Assembly (NCBI RefSeq): GCF_000067165.1
Contig: NC_010162.1
Coordinates: 10,590,501 to 10,654,500 of the forward strand
Direction: 5' to 3'
From: Sorangium cellulosum So ce56
GTDB taxonomy: Bacteria > Myxococcota_A > Polyangia > Polyangiales > Polyangiaceae
DNA: 64,000 bases
Part shown: positions 27,811 to 35,755 of the stretch, piece after piece
Numbering within the stretch: the first letter of the stretch is position 1
Layout: every line of letters begins with the position of its first letter
The notes under the pieces: model-generated
Told to the model about the DNA's origin: nothing
Databases searched by the model: none
What the model saw: the letters and a program-made list of their open reading frames with translations, nothing else
Made by a program: the position numbers and the translations under genes

Positions 27811-28911
27811 CTACAATCCGACCTCGCGCATCGCGATTTTATTCTTGTCGAAGACGCCCAGACCGAGCTCGCCCGCGATGCGAATGTACGAAGGTTCACG
27901 GCTCGCCTCTTTCAGCGTGGGCAACCCGTTCTCCTTGCGCCACGTCTCGACGACGCCCCAGCCGATCACGTCCATCGCGACCGGATCGGTCGTGGCGTAG
28001 ACCGACTCGTGGAGGACGCGCCGCTTCGGGTTCTTGTCGAGCGGGCCCTGGTCGTAGATGAGCTTGAAGCCGTCCGTGATGTGCAGGCGGACACGGCTCT
28101 TCACGATGTCCTGCCCGTAGAGCTCCGCGATCTGAGGGCTCGCGGTGTGCTCGTGGAAGGAGTGCGGGTTGATGGTCGCGCCGTGGGTGATGTTCTTGAG
28201 GCAGCCGGTATAGCCGCAGATCGAGTGGTCCTTGATCAGCGAGACGTTGATCACCGCCGTCGCCTGGGTGAACGGGCGCACGAACTTGGTGGGGATGCCG
28301 CAGACCGAGATGCTCGGCATCACCGCGTCCTTGTTCTCGTGAACCGCGGCGCGGATCCCGGCCGGGAACTCGGCCGCCGGCTTGGCGCTGCGGTCGGCGC
28401 AGCGGGTGCCGGCGAGGAAGGACGGGTACTGCTCGAAGATCTCCACGTTCTCCGCGGGGACGCCGGCCGCGATCACCCCGCGCACGATCTCGAGCACGAG
28501 CTCCTTGTTGGTGGCCATGGTCGCCCCCTTCTGGCCGGCGATCCCGTTGGTCTTGATCGCCACGCGGTCGTCCTTGTGGACGAACCGCGCGAAGGCGGCC
28601 CCGAGATCGGCCTTCCCGGTGAGCTCGGCCATCGCCCGCTCGAGCATCACCTTCGCCGCGGACGCGTCGGGCCAGAGGCCGTTCGGCTGCATCGAGTTCG
28701 ACTTGGTGACCTTCACGATCTTCCCCGGAATGGAGAGCGGCGTGAAGCCGGGGGGCGGCGAGGCCGCGAGGCTCAGGGGCGCCTCCGCGAACGCCGCGCG
28801 CGGGCCGAGGAGCGCGGCGCCCGCGGCGCCGGCGACGAGCCCGCCGAGGAAGCCTCGGCGCGAGCGCCCCGCGGGGCCGGGATCAACGAAGCGACGGGGA
28901 TCGTGGGGCAT
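27811..28911 (-). CDS. Tat-exported DUF362 domain protein
   Basis: A 366-residue protein. The N-terminus has a twin-arginine signal (SRRGFLGGLVAGAAGAALLG, about residues 17-36, cleavage after AFA), so it is exported folded, often a sign of a metal cofactor. The mature part matches DUF362: DDRVAIKTNGIAGQKGATMATNKELVLEIVRGVIAAGVPAENVEIFE, INVSLIKDHSICGYTGCLKNITHGATINPHSFHEH and YATTDPVAMDVIGWGVVETWRKE. The Cys pair in SICGYTGC is conspicuous, but no ferredoxin-type CxxCxxC is present. The family function is unclear. The start is set by GAGGT four bases upstream. Confidence 0.83.
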   Translation of the reverse strand: MPHDPRRFVDPGPAGRSRRGFLGGLVAGAAGAALLGPRAAFAEAPLSLAASPPPGFTPLSIPGKIVKVTKSNSMQPNGLWPDASAAKVMLERAMAELTGKADLGAAFARFVHKDDRVAIKTNGIAGQKGATMATNKELVLEIVRGVIAAGVPAENVEIFEQYPSFLAGTRCADRSAKPAAEFPAGIRAAVHENKDAVMPSISVCGIPTKFVRPFTQATAVINVSLIKDHSICGYTGCLKNITHGATINPHSFHEHTASPQIAELYGQDIVKSRVRLHITDGFKLIYDQGPLDKNPKRRVLHESVYATTDPVAMDVIGWGVVETWRKENGLPTLKEASREPSYIRIAGELGLGVFDKNKIAMREVGL

Positions 28912-29251
28912 AAGACCTCGTGGTGAGCGCCTCGCGGCGGTGGTGGATGCCGCCGGTCGCGGGGCGCCCGGGGCGGTGATGGTAGCCGAGCTTCTCGCTC
29001 GAGACACGGCGCTCGGCCGCCCGGCGGCGAGGTCGACCGCGCCGCGCCGACCGCGCCGCGCGCCTCCGCCATGGCGGCGCCAGGCCCCGGAGCGCCCCCC
29101 ACCCGGGATTTGCTCGGGTTTCCAGGCAATCGCGCGCCGGCACGCCGCTCGCTTGGTGGTGGCGACGCCGAGGAGATGAACGCCGCTCACGGGTGCGCGG
29201 AGGACGACGTCCTTGGCACGAGACGGGAAGACCGGAAGGAGACGCGGCACG
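28912..29251. other. 340-bp divergent intergenic region
   Basis: Between the DUF362 gene (minus) and the ComEA-like gene (plus). It has short GACCGCGCCGC repeats near 29035-29065 but no supported gene, and I saw no clear promoter or hairpin. Frames running through it are shadows or N-terminal extensions without ribosome binding sites. Confidence 0.4.
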
Positions 29252-29878
29252 ATGCAAGCGACATCGAAGGGGACAGGCTCGCCCGCCGGGCCGGCCGATG
29301 CAGCGCAGGACGACGAGGTGATTCGCCCGTGGCGAGAGCGGGCGCTGGCGGCGCTGAGGGACTCGGCGTGGACCGCGCTGGGCGGCAAGGTCGCGGCCTA
29401 CATTGCGGGGTTCTTCGCGCTGGCGCTCGTGGGCTCCGGGCACGCGCTGAGCCTGCTCCCGGCAAACCCGGCCCGCCCGGCAGACCCGACCGCAGAGCTG
29501 GCGATGGTCGCCGGCGATCCAGCGCCGCCCCAGGCCGGAAGCCCGCCGCCCCAGGCCGGAAGCCCGCCGCCCCAGGCCACCTCCGAGCCCGGCGCCGACG
29601 CGGGGGCTGCAGCGGTAGAGCCGCCGCCCAGCGATGGCGGGGCCGGCGCTCCCGCGGGCGGCGGCGTGACCGCCGACGGAAAGGTCGTGCTGAACCTCGC
29701 GACCGAGGCGGACCTCCGGCGCCTTCCCGGCGTCGGCCCGGCGAAGGCGGCCGCGATCCTGGCGCTGCGAGCCAAGCTCAAGCGCTTCCGGAAGGTCGAT
29801 GACCTGCTCCGGGTCAAGGGGCTGGGCCGGCGATCGCTGAAGCGGCTGAGGCCGCTCGTGCTCGTCGATCCGCCTTGA
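29252..29878 (+). CDS. ComEA-like helix-hairpin-helix protein
   Basis: A 208-residue single-pass protein. A membrane helix (KVAAYIAGFFALALVGSGHALSLL, about 46-68) precedes a Pro/Ala-rich spacer (about 70-140) and a C-terminal pair of helix-hairpin-helix motifs: VLNLATEADLRRLPGVGPAKAAAILALR and FRKVDDLLRVKGLGRRSLKRLRPLV. This is the DNA-binding domain of ComEA, which receives DNA in the periplasm during transformation. Similar proteins also occur without other competence genes, and none are seen here. The start is chosen at 29252 (AAGGAG about 11 bases upstream). Confidence 0.82.
   Translation: MQATSKGTGSPAGPADAAQDDEVIRPWRERALAALRDSAWTALGGKVAAYIAGFFALALVGSGHALSLLPANPARPADPTAELAMVAGDPAPPQAGSPPPQAGSPPPQATSEPGADAGAAAVEPPPSDGGAGAPAGGGVTADGKVVLNLATEADLRRLPGVGPAKAAAILALRAKLKRFRKVDDLLRVKGLGRRSLKRLRPLVLVDPP
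29521..29580 (+). repeat. 21-bp coding tandem repeat (nearly three copies)
   Basis: Three adjacent units encode (A/P)PPQAGS-type heptads in the spacer between the membrane helix and the DNA-binding domain of the ComEA-like protein. Two copies are almost identical, which suggests slippage-driven length change in the linker. Confidence 0.75.
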
Positions 29879-30144
29879 CGCTGGACGCGAGCCGCTGCGC
29901 CAGCTCGCCGCCTCGGTCGAGCCGTCCAGACAGGGAGTCTGCCAGGACCGGTCAACGCGCGGTGCGTGAGATGTCGAGTCGAGGCGCGCTCGTTCTCTTC
30001 GGTATCCCCGCGACGAGATCGCGCGCGCGACTCCAGACATCGCGGACGCGGCGCGCGGCGACTCCCCGGGATCGGCGCGGTCTGGCGAGCTCTCGCGCGG
30101 ATGCCCCCTTGCCCCCCCGGGGCGCTCGGGCACACTGCGCCGCG

Positions 30145-31632
30145 ATGCACGTCCACTTCGTCGCCGTCGCGGGCACCGGCATGGGTGCGCTGGCGGGGCT
30201 CTTCAAGGCCGCGGGGCACGACGTCTCGGGCTCCGACGTCTCGTTCTACCCGCCGATGGGGCCGGCCCTCGCGCGGTGGGGCGTCCGCCTCTTGACCGGG
30301 TTCGATCCCGCGCACCTCGACCCCCGGCCCGATCTCGTCGTGATCGGCAACGTCTGCCGCCCGACGAACCCCGAGGCCCGCGCCGCGATCGACGGAGGCA
30401 TGCGGGTGACCACGATGGCGCACGCGCTCGCGGATCACATGCTCGCCGGCCGCTCCCCGCTCGTCGTGGCCGGCACGCACGGCAAGACGACGACGAGCTC
30501 GATGTGCGCGTGGATCCTTCACGAGGCGGGCAGGGACCCTGGCTTCCTCATCGGCGGCCTGCCGAAGAACTTCGAGGCGAGCTTCCGCCTGCCCCGGAGC
30601 GCCTCGTCGGCGAGCGACCGCCGCGGTCTGCCGCTCCTCGGCGAGGCGGGCGCCGGGCGCCGCAGGACGCCGTTCGTCGTCGAAGGCGACGAGTACGACA
30701 CCGCCTTCTTCGAGAAGACGCCGAAGTTCTGGCACTACCAGCCCGAGGTGGGCGTCGTCACGTCGATGGAGCACGATCACATCGACATCTACCCCGACGC
30801 CGCGTCCTACGAGGCGGCGTTCCGCGGGTTCGTCGAGCGGATCCCGGAGACCGAGCTCGTCGTGGCGGCCGCGCACGATCCGCGGGTCGTCGAGCTGGTG
30901 TCGCGATCGGCGCGCGCCGAGGTCGCGTGGTTCGCGCTCGAGGGCGACGACACGCACGGGCGGCCGCCGCACTGGCTCGCCGCGCCCGCGGAGGCCGGCG
31001 AGAGCGGCCAGTCGTTCGATCTGTACGCCGGCGGCGTCCTGGCCGGGCGCTTCGCCCTGCAGATGCCGGGGCACCACAACGTGCGCAACGCCATCGCCGC
31101 GATCGCGGCCGCGGCGCAGGGCTTCGGCGTGCCGCTCTCGACCGCGACCACGGCGCTCGCCGGCTTCGCGGGCGTCCGGCGCCGGCAGGACCTCCTCTTC
31201 GAGGCGCGCGGGGTCCGCGTCTATGACGACTTCGCGCACCACCCGACCGCGGTGGACGAGACGCTGCGCGCGCTCCGGTCCAGGCACCCGGCAGGCGCGC
31301 TGTGGGCGGTGTTCGAGCCGCGCAGCGCGACCGCGTGCCGCGCCCTCCACCAGGAGCCTTACGCGCGCGCGTTCGAGGCGGCCGACCGCGTCGTGCTGGC
31401 GCCGCTCGGGCGCCCGGACATCGCCGCCGGCGAGCGGCTCGATCTCGACAGGCTGGTGCGCGACATCGAGCGCGGGGGCAAGCGCGCGGAGGCGGCGGCC
31501 TCGGTGGACGCGATCGTCACCGCCATCGCGCGCGACGCGCGGGAGGGCGACACGATCGCGCTCCTGTCCAACGGGGCGTTCGGCGGCATCTACGAGAAGC
31601 TCCGCGGCGCGCTGTCGGCGGGGGCGCGATGA
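30145..31632 (+). CDS. mpl: UDP-N-acetylmuramate:L-Ala-gamma-D-Glu-meso-DAP ligase
   Basis: A murein-recycling ligase that joins UDP-MurNAc to the tripeptide released from peptidoglycan. The 495 residues show the Mur ligase plan: N-terminal UDP-binding domain (MHVHFVAVAGTGMGALAGLFKAAGHDVSGSD), the ATP loop VVAGTHGKTTTSSM, the Mpl-type FVVEGDEYDTAFFEKTPKFWHYQPE and SMEHDHIDIYPDAASYEAAF, then GHHNVRNAIAAIAAA, FAGVRRRQ and VYDDFAHHPTAVDETLRALR. The ATG at 30145 fits the family N-terminus but has no Shine-Dalgarno sequence. It overlaps the next gene by ATGA. An insertion near residues 151-172 (SASSASDRRGLPLLGEAGAG) is unusual. Confidence 0.92.
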   Translation: MHVHFVAVAGTGMGALAGLFKAAGHDVSGSDVSFYPPMGPALARWGVRLLTGFDPAHLDPRPDLVVIGNVCRPTNPEARAAIDGGMRVTTMAHALADHMLAGRSPLVVAGTHGKTTTSSMCAWILHEAGRDPGFLIGGLPKNFEASFRLPRSASSASDRRGLPLLGEAGAGRRRTPFVVEGDEYDTAFFEKTPKFWHYQPEVGVVTSMEHDHIDIYPDAASYEAAFRGFVERIPETELVVAAAHDPRVVELVSRSARAEVAWFALEGDDTHGRPPHWLAAPAEAGESGQSFDLYAGGVLAGRFALQMPGHHNVRNAIAAIAAAAQGFGVPLSTATTALAGFAGVRRRQDLLFEARGVRVYDDFAHHPTAVDETLRALRSRHPAGALWAVFEPRSATACRALHQEPYARAFEAADRVVLAPLGRPDIAAGERLDLDRLVRDIERGGKRAEAAASVDAIVTAIARDAREGDTIALLSNGAFGGIYEKLRGALSAGAR

Positions 31633-32501
31633 GCGCGCGCGGCTCAGCCGAGCTGCTCGATCTCGCCGAGATCGCGCTGCGCGTCGCCGAGGAGGCGGCG
31701 GCGCTCGTCCAGGCCGGGTTCCGGGCAGGGCCGCGCGGCCTGCGCGTGGAGGAGAAGGGGCCGCGCGATCTCGTGACCGAGTTCGATCGGGCGAGCGAGG
31801 ACCTGCTCGTGGCGCGGCTCGACGCGCTCACGCCCAGCGTCGCCGTCGTCGGCGAGGAGCAGAGCGCCGCGCGCCGCGCGGAGCCGCGCGGCGGGCTCGT
31901 CTGGTACGTGGATCCGCTCGACGGCACGACGAACTTCGTCCACGGCCATCCGTTCTGGTGCGTGTCCGTCGGCCTGATGGAGGACGACGTGCCCGTGGCC
32001 GGCGCCGTCGTCGCGCCCGCGCTCGGGCTCCGCTGGACGGGCTTCCGGCCGCGCGAGGCCGCTCGCGCGCCGGTGAGCACGGCCGCGATCGACGGAGAGG
32101 CGCGCCGCAACGGCGAGCGATGCGCGGTCAGCGCCACGGCGTCGCTGGAGCGCGCGATGGTGGCGACCGGCTTCCCGCCGATCCGCGACCGGGCGCCGGA
32201 CAACAACTTCGACGCCTTCATGACCGTCAAGCGCAACGCGCAGGCCGTGCGTCGTTGCGGCAGCGCGGCCATCGATCTCTGCATGGTCGCGGACGGAACC
32301 TACGATGCGTACTGGGAGCGCCGGCTGCATGCATGGGACGTCGCCGCCGGAAGCGCGATCGTGCGCGGCGCGGGCGGCGTCATCACCGCGCTCGACGGCG
32401 GTCCGCCGAACTACCACACAGGCAACATCGTGGCGTCGAACGGCCTCGTCCATGCCCCCATCGTCGCGCTGTTCTCTCACCCGGGCTCGCCGACCTGCTA
32501 G
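31629..32501 (+). CDS. inositol monophosphatase-family phosphatase
   Basis: A 290-residue Mg-dependent, Li-sensitive-type sugar/inositol phosphatase. Motifs: GEEQSA (metal Glu), the signature VWYVDPLDGTTNFVHG, and WDVAAGSAIVRGAGG with its metal Asp. The variant could be an inositol-1-phosphatase, a histidinol-phosphatase-like enzyme or a 3'-phosphoadenosine phosphatase; the sequence alone does not decide. The ATG overlaps the mpl stop (ATGA), so it is co-translated with mpl, perhaps supplying cell-envelope sugar metabolism. It is followed by the 6S RNA promoter. Confidence 0.88.
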   Translation: MSARGSAELLDLAEIALRVAEEAAALVQAGFRAGPRGLRVEEKGPRDLVTEFDRASEDLLVARLDALTPSVAVVGEEQSAARRAEPRGGLVWYVDPLDGTTNFVHGHPFWCVSVGLMEDDVPVAGAVVAPALGLRWTGFRPREAARAPVSTAAIDGEARRNGERCAVSATASLERAMVATGFPPIRDRAPDNNFDAFMTVKRNAQAVRRCGSAAIDLCMVADGTYDAYWERRLHAWDVAAGSAIVRGAGGVITALDGGPPNYHTGNIVASNGLVHAPIVALFSHPGSPTC

Positions 32502-32556
32502 GCGCCGGCGACCGGCGAACGCGGCCATCAAAACATGAGAACCTGCGGAAGAGCTG

Positions 32557-32584
32557 TTGACGGAGCCGCCCAGTGAACTATCCT
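32557..32584 (+). promoter_or_regulatory. candidate promoter of the 6S RNA
   Basis: TTGACG (32557-32562), a 16-base spacer and TATCCT (32579-32584) would start transcription near 32591, just before the outer stem of the 6S RNA. This is the best vegetative-sigma match of the region and gives the RNA its own transcript, separate from the phosphatase gene. Confidence 0.6.
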
Positions 32585-32590
32585 ATGGTT

Positions 32591-32778
32591 GTTCCCTCTG
32601 CCGACTTCGTGAGGCGCTGGACGATTGAATCCCGAGTAAGCAAGAACCAGGGAGCCAGCAACGATACCGTGGTGAGCTAGGCCCGGAACCATTCACCGGG
32701 AAGCCTGAAGCGGTACTTAGGCTCCCACCTAGCAGCTATGCTAGGGGTTCAAGTCCTTCGGCCCACGTCCTCGGCGGT
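32591..32778 (+). ncRNA. ssrS: 6S RNA
   Basis: This RNA mimics an open promoter and binds the housekeeping RNA polymerase holoenzyme to damp transcription. The ~185-nt sequence has the conserved core GTGAGCTAGGCCCGG, loop, CCGGGAAGCCTGAA, close to the E. coli segment GGTGAGCATGCTCGG ... CCGAGAAGCCT. Then come a CCTAGCAGCTATGCTAGG hairpin and GGGTTCAAGTCC, matching the 3' side of known 6S RNAs. The ends pair: GCCGA (near 32600) with TCGGC (32771-32775), CGTG with CACG, and GGAC with GTCC. A promoter precedes it and a perfect terminator follows. The GGTTCAAGTCC piece resembles a tRNA T-arm, but no cloverleaf can be drawn. Confidence 0.88.
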
Positions 32779-32794
32779 ACGGAACATCTCTCCC

Positions 32795-32826
32795 CTGCGG
32801 GCCGTCCAAGCGGCCCGCAGTTTTTT
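32795..32826 (+). terminator. intrinsic terminator after 6S RNA
   Basis: A perfect 9-bp stem, CTGCGGGCC (32795-32803) and GGCCCGCAG (32812-32820), with an 8-base loop, is followed directly by six Ts. It is the clearest factor-independent terminator in the window. Confidence 0.93.
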
Positions 32827-33048
32827 GATGCCCTCGACATGCGCCCGGCGACCGGCGCACCGCGGCATCACGTGACGGCGGGGGGTACCCCCGCCTGGGC
32901 GCGGCGCCGCGGCGCTCGCGGCACCGGACAAGGCCAAGCACACCGCACGAGAAACGGGAGCCCGGAGGGCGGCGCAGGCGGGGCACGCGGCGCGCGGCCC
33001 GGCTTTTGTTTCCGTTCTCATCCCCCTTCCGGTAGCTTCGGGCCTGCG

Positions 33049-33891
33049 ATGGATACGAGATCCCCTCGATCTGCAGGTGCGCAGCACGACGAGCAGCGCC
33101 TGCTCGTTGGCGCAGCGCGGTTTGGGTCGTTAGGCCTCCTCGCGCGCCGCCTCCCCGGCAGCTCGCGCTTCGTCCGGCGCCTGGCCTTGACGCTCGCGAT
33201 CCTCACCGTGCCCGGGGCCGCCCTGGCGGCGGTGACGATCAAGGGCCGGGCCACGGGCATGCCCAAGCTCCTGAACCCGGTCTGGAACGAGGCCAAGGAC
33301 CCGAAGGCGAACCGGTACACCTTCCGCGAGCCGTCCCCGACCGTCCGCGCCGATGTCCGCGCGCTCTTCGGCTACGCGCCGAAGGAGCTGTGCATCGCCG
33401 CGCTCGGCGAGAAGGGCGCGCCGCTCAAGACGCCGCGCTCGATCGTCATCGCGGGCGGCCGCACCTCCCCGGTGACGATCGTCGTCGCCGAGGGCCAGCA
33501 GATCCAGTTCGAGAACCAGGACCCGTTCCCGCACAAGATCTACGACGTCGGCAACAAGGGGCTCCAGCCGGTCGAGATCGCCGCGGCCAAGACCCGCGCC
33601 TGGACACCGCCAGGCCCCGGCAAGTACGAGCTCCGCGACCAGCTCGCCCCGAGCGTCCGGTCGTGGATCGTCGTCGAGCCGAGGGCGGTGGCCGTCGCCT
33701 ACCCGGATCGTCAGGGCAACTTCGCCATGGAGATCGAGGCCGGCACGTACACGCTGCAGGGCTACTTCAACGGCGAGCCGGTCGGGAAGGCCATCGCGGC
33801 GATCGTGAAGCCCGGGCCGGACGAGCAGTTCATCAGGGAGCCGGTCGTCGTGGGTGAGGCCGGCGGACCGAGCGCGGAGGCTGGAAAGTAG
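33049..33891 (+). CDS. secreted cupredoxin-like domain protein
   Basis: A 280-residue exported protein. After a ~30-residue n-region comes a hydrophobic core (FVRRLALTLAILTVPGAALAA). The mature part has a beta-rich domain with TIVVAEGQQIQFENQDPFPHKIYDVGNKGLQPVEIAAAKTRAWTPPGPGKYELRDQLAPSVRSWIVVEP, which follows the plastocyanin/cupredoxin pattern of F-x-N-x-D-x-x-x-H then a late loop. The first His (PFPHKIY) is kept, but no Cys-His-Met copper loop is present, so copper binding is doubtful. A second beta domain (GNFAMEIEAGTYTLQGYFNGEPVGKAI) resembles a carboxypeptidase-regulatory-like fold. It lies four bases before the sensor gene, as an operon. Confidence 0.65.
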   Translation: MDTRSPRSAGAQHDEQRLLVGAARFGSLGLLARRLPGSSRFVRRLALTLAILTVPGAALAAVTIKGRATGMPKLLNPVWNEAKDPKANRYTFREPSPTVRADVRALFGYAPKELCIAALGEKGAPLKTPRSIVIAGGRTSPVTIVVAEGQQIQFENQDPFPHKIYDVGNKGLQPVEIAAAKTRAWTPPGPGKYELRDQLAPSVRSWIVVEPRAVAVAYPDRQGNFAMEIEAGTYTLQGYFNGEPVGKAIAAIVKPGPDEQFIREPVVVGEAGGPSAEAGK

Positions 33892-33894
33892 GCC

Positions 33895-35712
33895 ATGCTG
33901 CTGTCGCGTTTCTGGTACGGGGTGCTCGCGCTCGCGCTCGGCGCCGCGGTCTTCGTCCTCTTCGTCGCCGCGCAGCTCTACAACCGCTCGAGCCACCGCG
34001 CGATGAGCGAGGCGCTCAGCGCCGACTCCAGCGCTGTCGAGTGGTTCCTCAACGACGACGCCCGGAAGCGCTCGAGCGCGCTCATCCGGGTCGCGCTGAA
34101 CCCGGCCCTGCGGACCGCGCTCGCCAAGTCGTCGGCCGAGGCCAAGCCCGGCGCCGAGGTGCGCGAGAAGGCCCGCACCGCGCTGCGCACCGCGACCGCG
34201 GAGGTGCCCCCGGAGCTCAAGTTCGATCACGTGTGGGCCGTCGACGCGGCGGGGCGGGTGGTGGCGTCGGTGGACTTCGAGCACCGCGAGGACTGGGAGC
34301 TCGGCGGCTACCCGCTGGTCGCCGACGCCCTCCACGGCTGGATCCGCGATGACGCGTGGGTCTGGAAGGGCCGCATCCTCCGCGTCGTGGCGCGCCCCGT
34401 CGAGCAGGACGTCAACGGCGAGCCGGTCGGCGCCGTGATCGGCGCCAAGCTCATCGACGACACCTTCGCCCGCGCCGTCACGAAGCGCACCGGCGCCGCC
34501 GTCGGCTTCTACGCCGAGGGGGCGCGCGTCGCCTCCGGCGCGCCCGAGGGGTTCGACAAGGCGAACCTCGACCAGATCACGCAGGATCTGAAGCTGCTCG
34601 ACGACAACAAGGACTACATCGAGAAGGGGCGCTCGGAGGTCCGCGTCATCGGCCAGCACCTCGGCGTGGTCTACGCGCGGCTGCCCGGCGAGGCGTGGGA
34701 GCTCGGCGCGGGCTACGCGGTCGGCCGCCTCGCGGCGTCGGTCGACTCGCCGCTCAACTTCCTCGACAAGGCGAACAACGACGACAAGAGCGAGGTGCCC
34801 ACGGTGCTGATCCTGGCCGGCGTCCTCGCCATGGCCGCGATCGGGCTGGTGCTCTCGTTCCTGGAGCACACGCGGCCACTCCATGTCTTCCGCGGCGAGG
34901 CGGCGCGCTTCTCCAAGGGCGAGGTCGACGTGCTGGCGCCGAGCCGCTTCCGCGGCGCCTACCGGAAGATCGCGGCCGACATCAACGACGGCGTCGAGAA
35001 GGTGGCCGCGAAGGGCGGCGCGCCCCGGAAGGCCGCGGACCTCGAGCAGGTGCTCGGCCCGATCCCGACGCAGCCGGCGATGAGCGCGTTCTCGGTGCCG
35101 CTCGGCCCCGGCGAGCCGCGCCCTGACTCGCGCCCCTCGTACCCGAAGCCCATGGTGAGCCCGCGCGGCCCCACGCGGCGGCCCGGCTCGCACCCGCTCA
35201 GCGGCCCGCCGCCGGCCCGCGACTCCGTGGAGCCGGTCGAGGCGATCGAGGAGGTCTCGGACGCGGGGATGGCGATCTCCGCCCTCGATCCCGCGGGCGC
35301 TCCCGGGCGCCCGCCGCCGCGGCGCCCGCCGCCGCCGCCGCCGCCCAGGGCGCCGGGGGCGCCCGCCGCGCCGAACCCGCTCCCCGAGCCGATGAGCGCG
35401 CCGGCCGCGCAGGCCGCGCCAGCCGCGCCGGCCGCGCAGGCCGCGCCAGCCGCGCCGGCCGCGCCGGCCGCGCCGCAGGACGGCGCGGGAGAGCCGGACG
35501 AGCTCACCGAATGGAACGCCGTCTACGAGGAGTTCCTGTCGGTCAAGCAGCAGTGCGGGGAGCCCACGAACGCGCTCACCTTCGAGAAGTTCAAGGGGAC
35601 CCTGCAGCGCAACAAGGACGCGCTCGTGGCTCGCCACAACTGCTCGCGTGTTCGCTTCACGGTCTACGTGAAGGACGGCAAGGCGGCGCTCAAGGCGTCT
35701 CCGGTGAAGTGA
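33895..35712 (+). CDS. MXAN_5187-like membrane sensor protein
   Basis: A 605-residue protein laid out like a chemoreceptor. It has helix 1 (FWYGVLALALGAAVFVLFVAAQLY, about 6-29), an extracytoplasmic sensor of about 270 residues that looks like a double Cache domain (FDHVWAVDAAGRVVASVDFEHREDWELGGYPLV; GAVIGAKLIDDTFARAV) and helix 2 (TVLILAGVLAMAAIGLVLSFL, about 301-322). A HAMP-like segment, a long Pro/Ala-rich linker (about 385-540) and a C-terminal ~65-residue domain (EWNAVYEEFLSVKQQCGEPTNALTFEKFKGTLQRNKDALVARH) follow. No kinase, cyclase or methyl-accepting domain is present, so the output is unknown. From memory it matches the myxobacterial MXAN_5187 family. Confidence 0.7.
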   Translation: MLLSRFWYGVLALALGAAVFVLFVAAQLYNRSSHRAMSEALSADSSAVEWFLNDDARKRSSALIRVALNPALRTALAKSSAEAKPGAEVREKARTALRTATAEVPPELKFDHVWAVDAAGRVVASVDFEHREDWELGGYPLVADALHGWIRDDAWVWKGRILRVVARPVEQDVNGEPVGAVIGAKLIDDTFARAVTKRTGAAVGFYAEGARVASGAPEGFDKANLDQITQDLKLLDDNKDYIEKGRSEVRVIGQHLGVVYARLPGEAWELGAGYAVGRLAASVDSPLNFLDKANNDDKSEVPTVLILAGVLAMAAIGLVLSFLEHTRPLHVFRGEAARFSKGEVDVLAPSRFRGAYRKIAADINDGVEKVAAKGGAPRKAADLEQVLGPIPTQPAMSAFSVPLGPGEPRPDSRPSYPKPMVSPRGPTRRPGSHPLSGPPPARDSVEPVEAIEEVSDAGMAISALDPAGAPGRPPPRRPPPPPPPRAPGAPAAPNPLPEPMSAPAAQAAPAAPAAQAAPAAPAAPAAPQDGAGEPDELTEWNAVYEEFLSVKQQCGEPTNALTFEKFKGTLQRNKDALVARHNCSRVRFTVYVKDGKAALKASPVK

Positions 35713-35755
35713 GGCCGCGCGGCGGGGATCGCCGCGCGGCGGGGACGGGGGGGTC

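Noticed and set aside
32700..32775. Possible tRNA, because of GGTTCAAGTCC
   Set aside because: No acceptor stem, D-arm or anticodon arm can be drawn at the right distances. The whole region fits 6S RNA.
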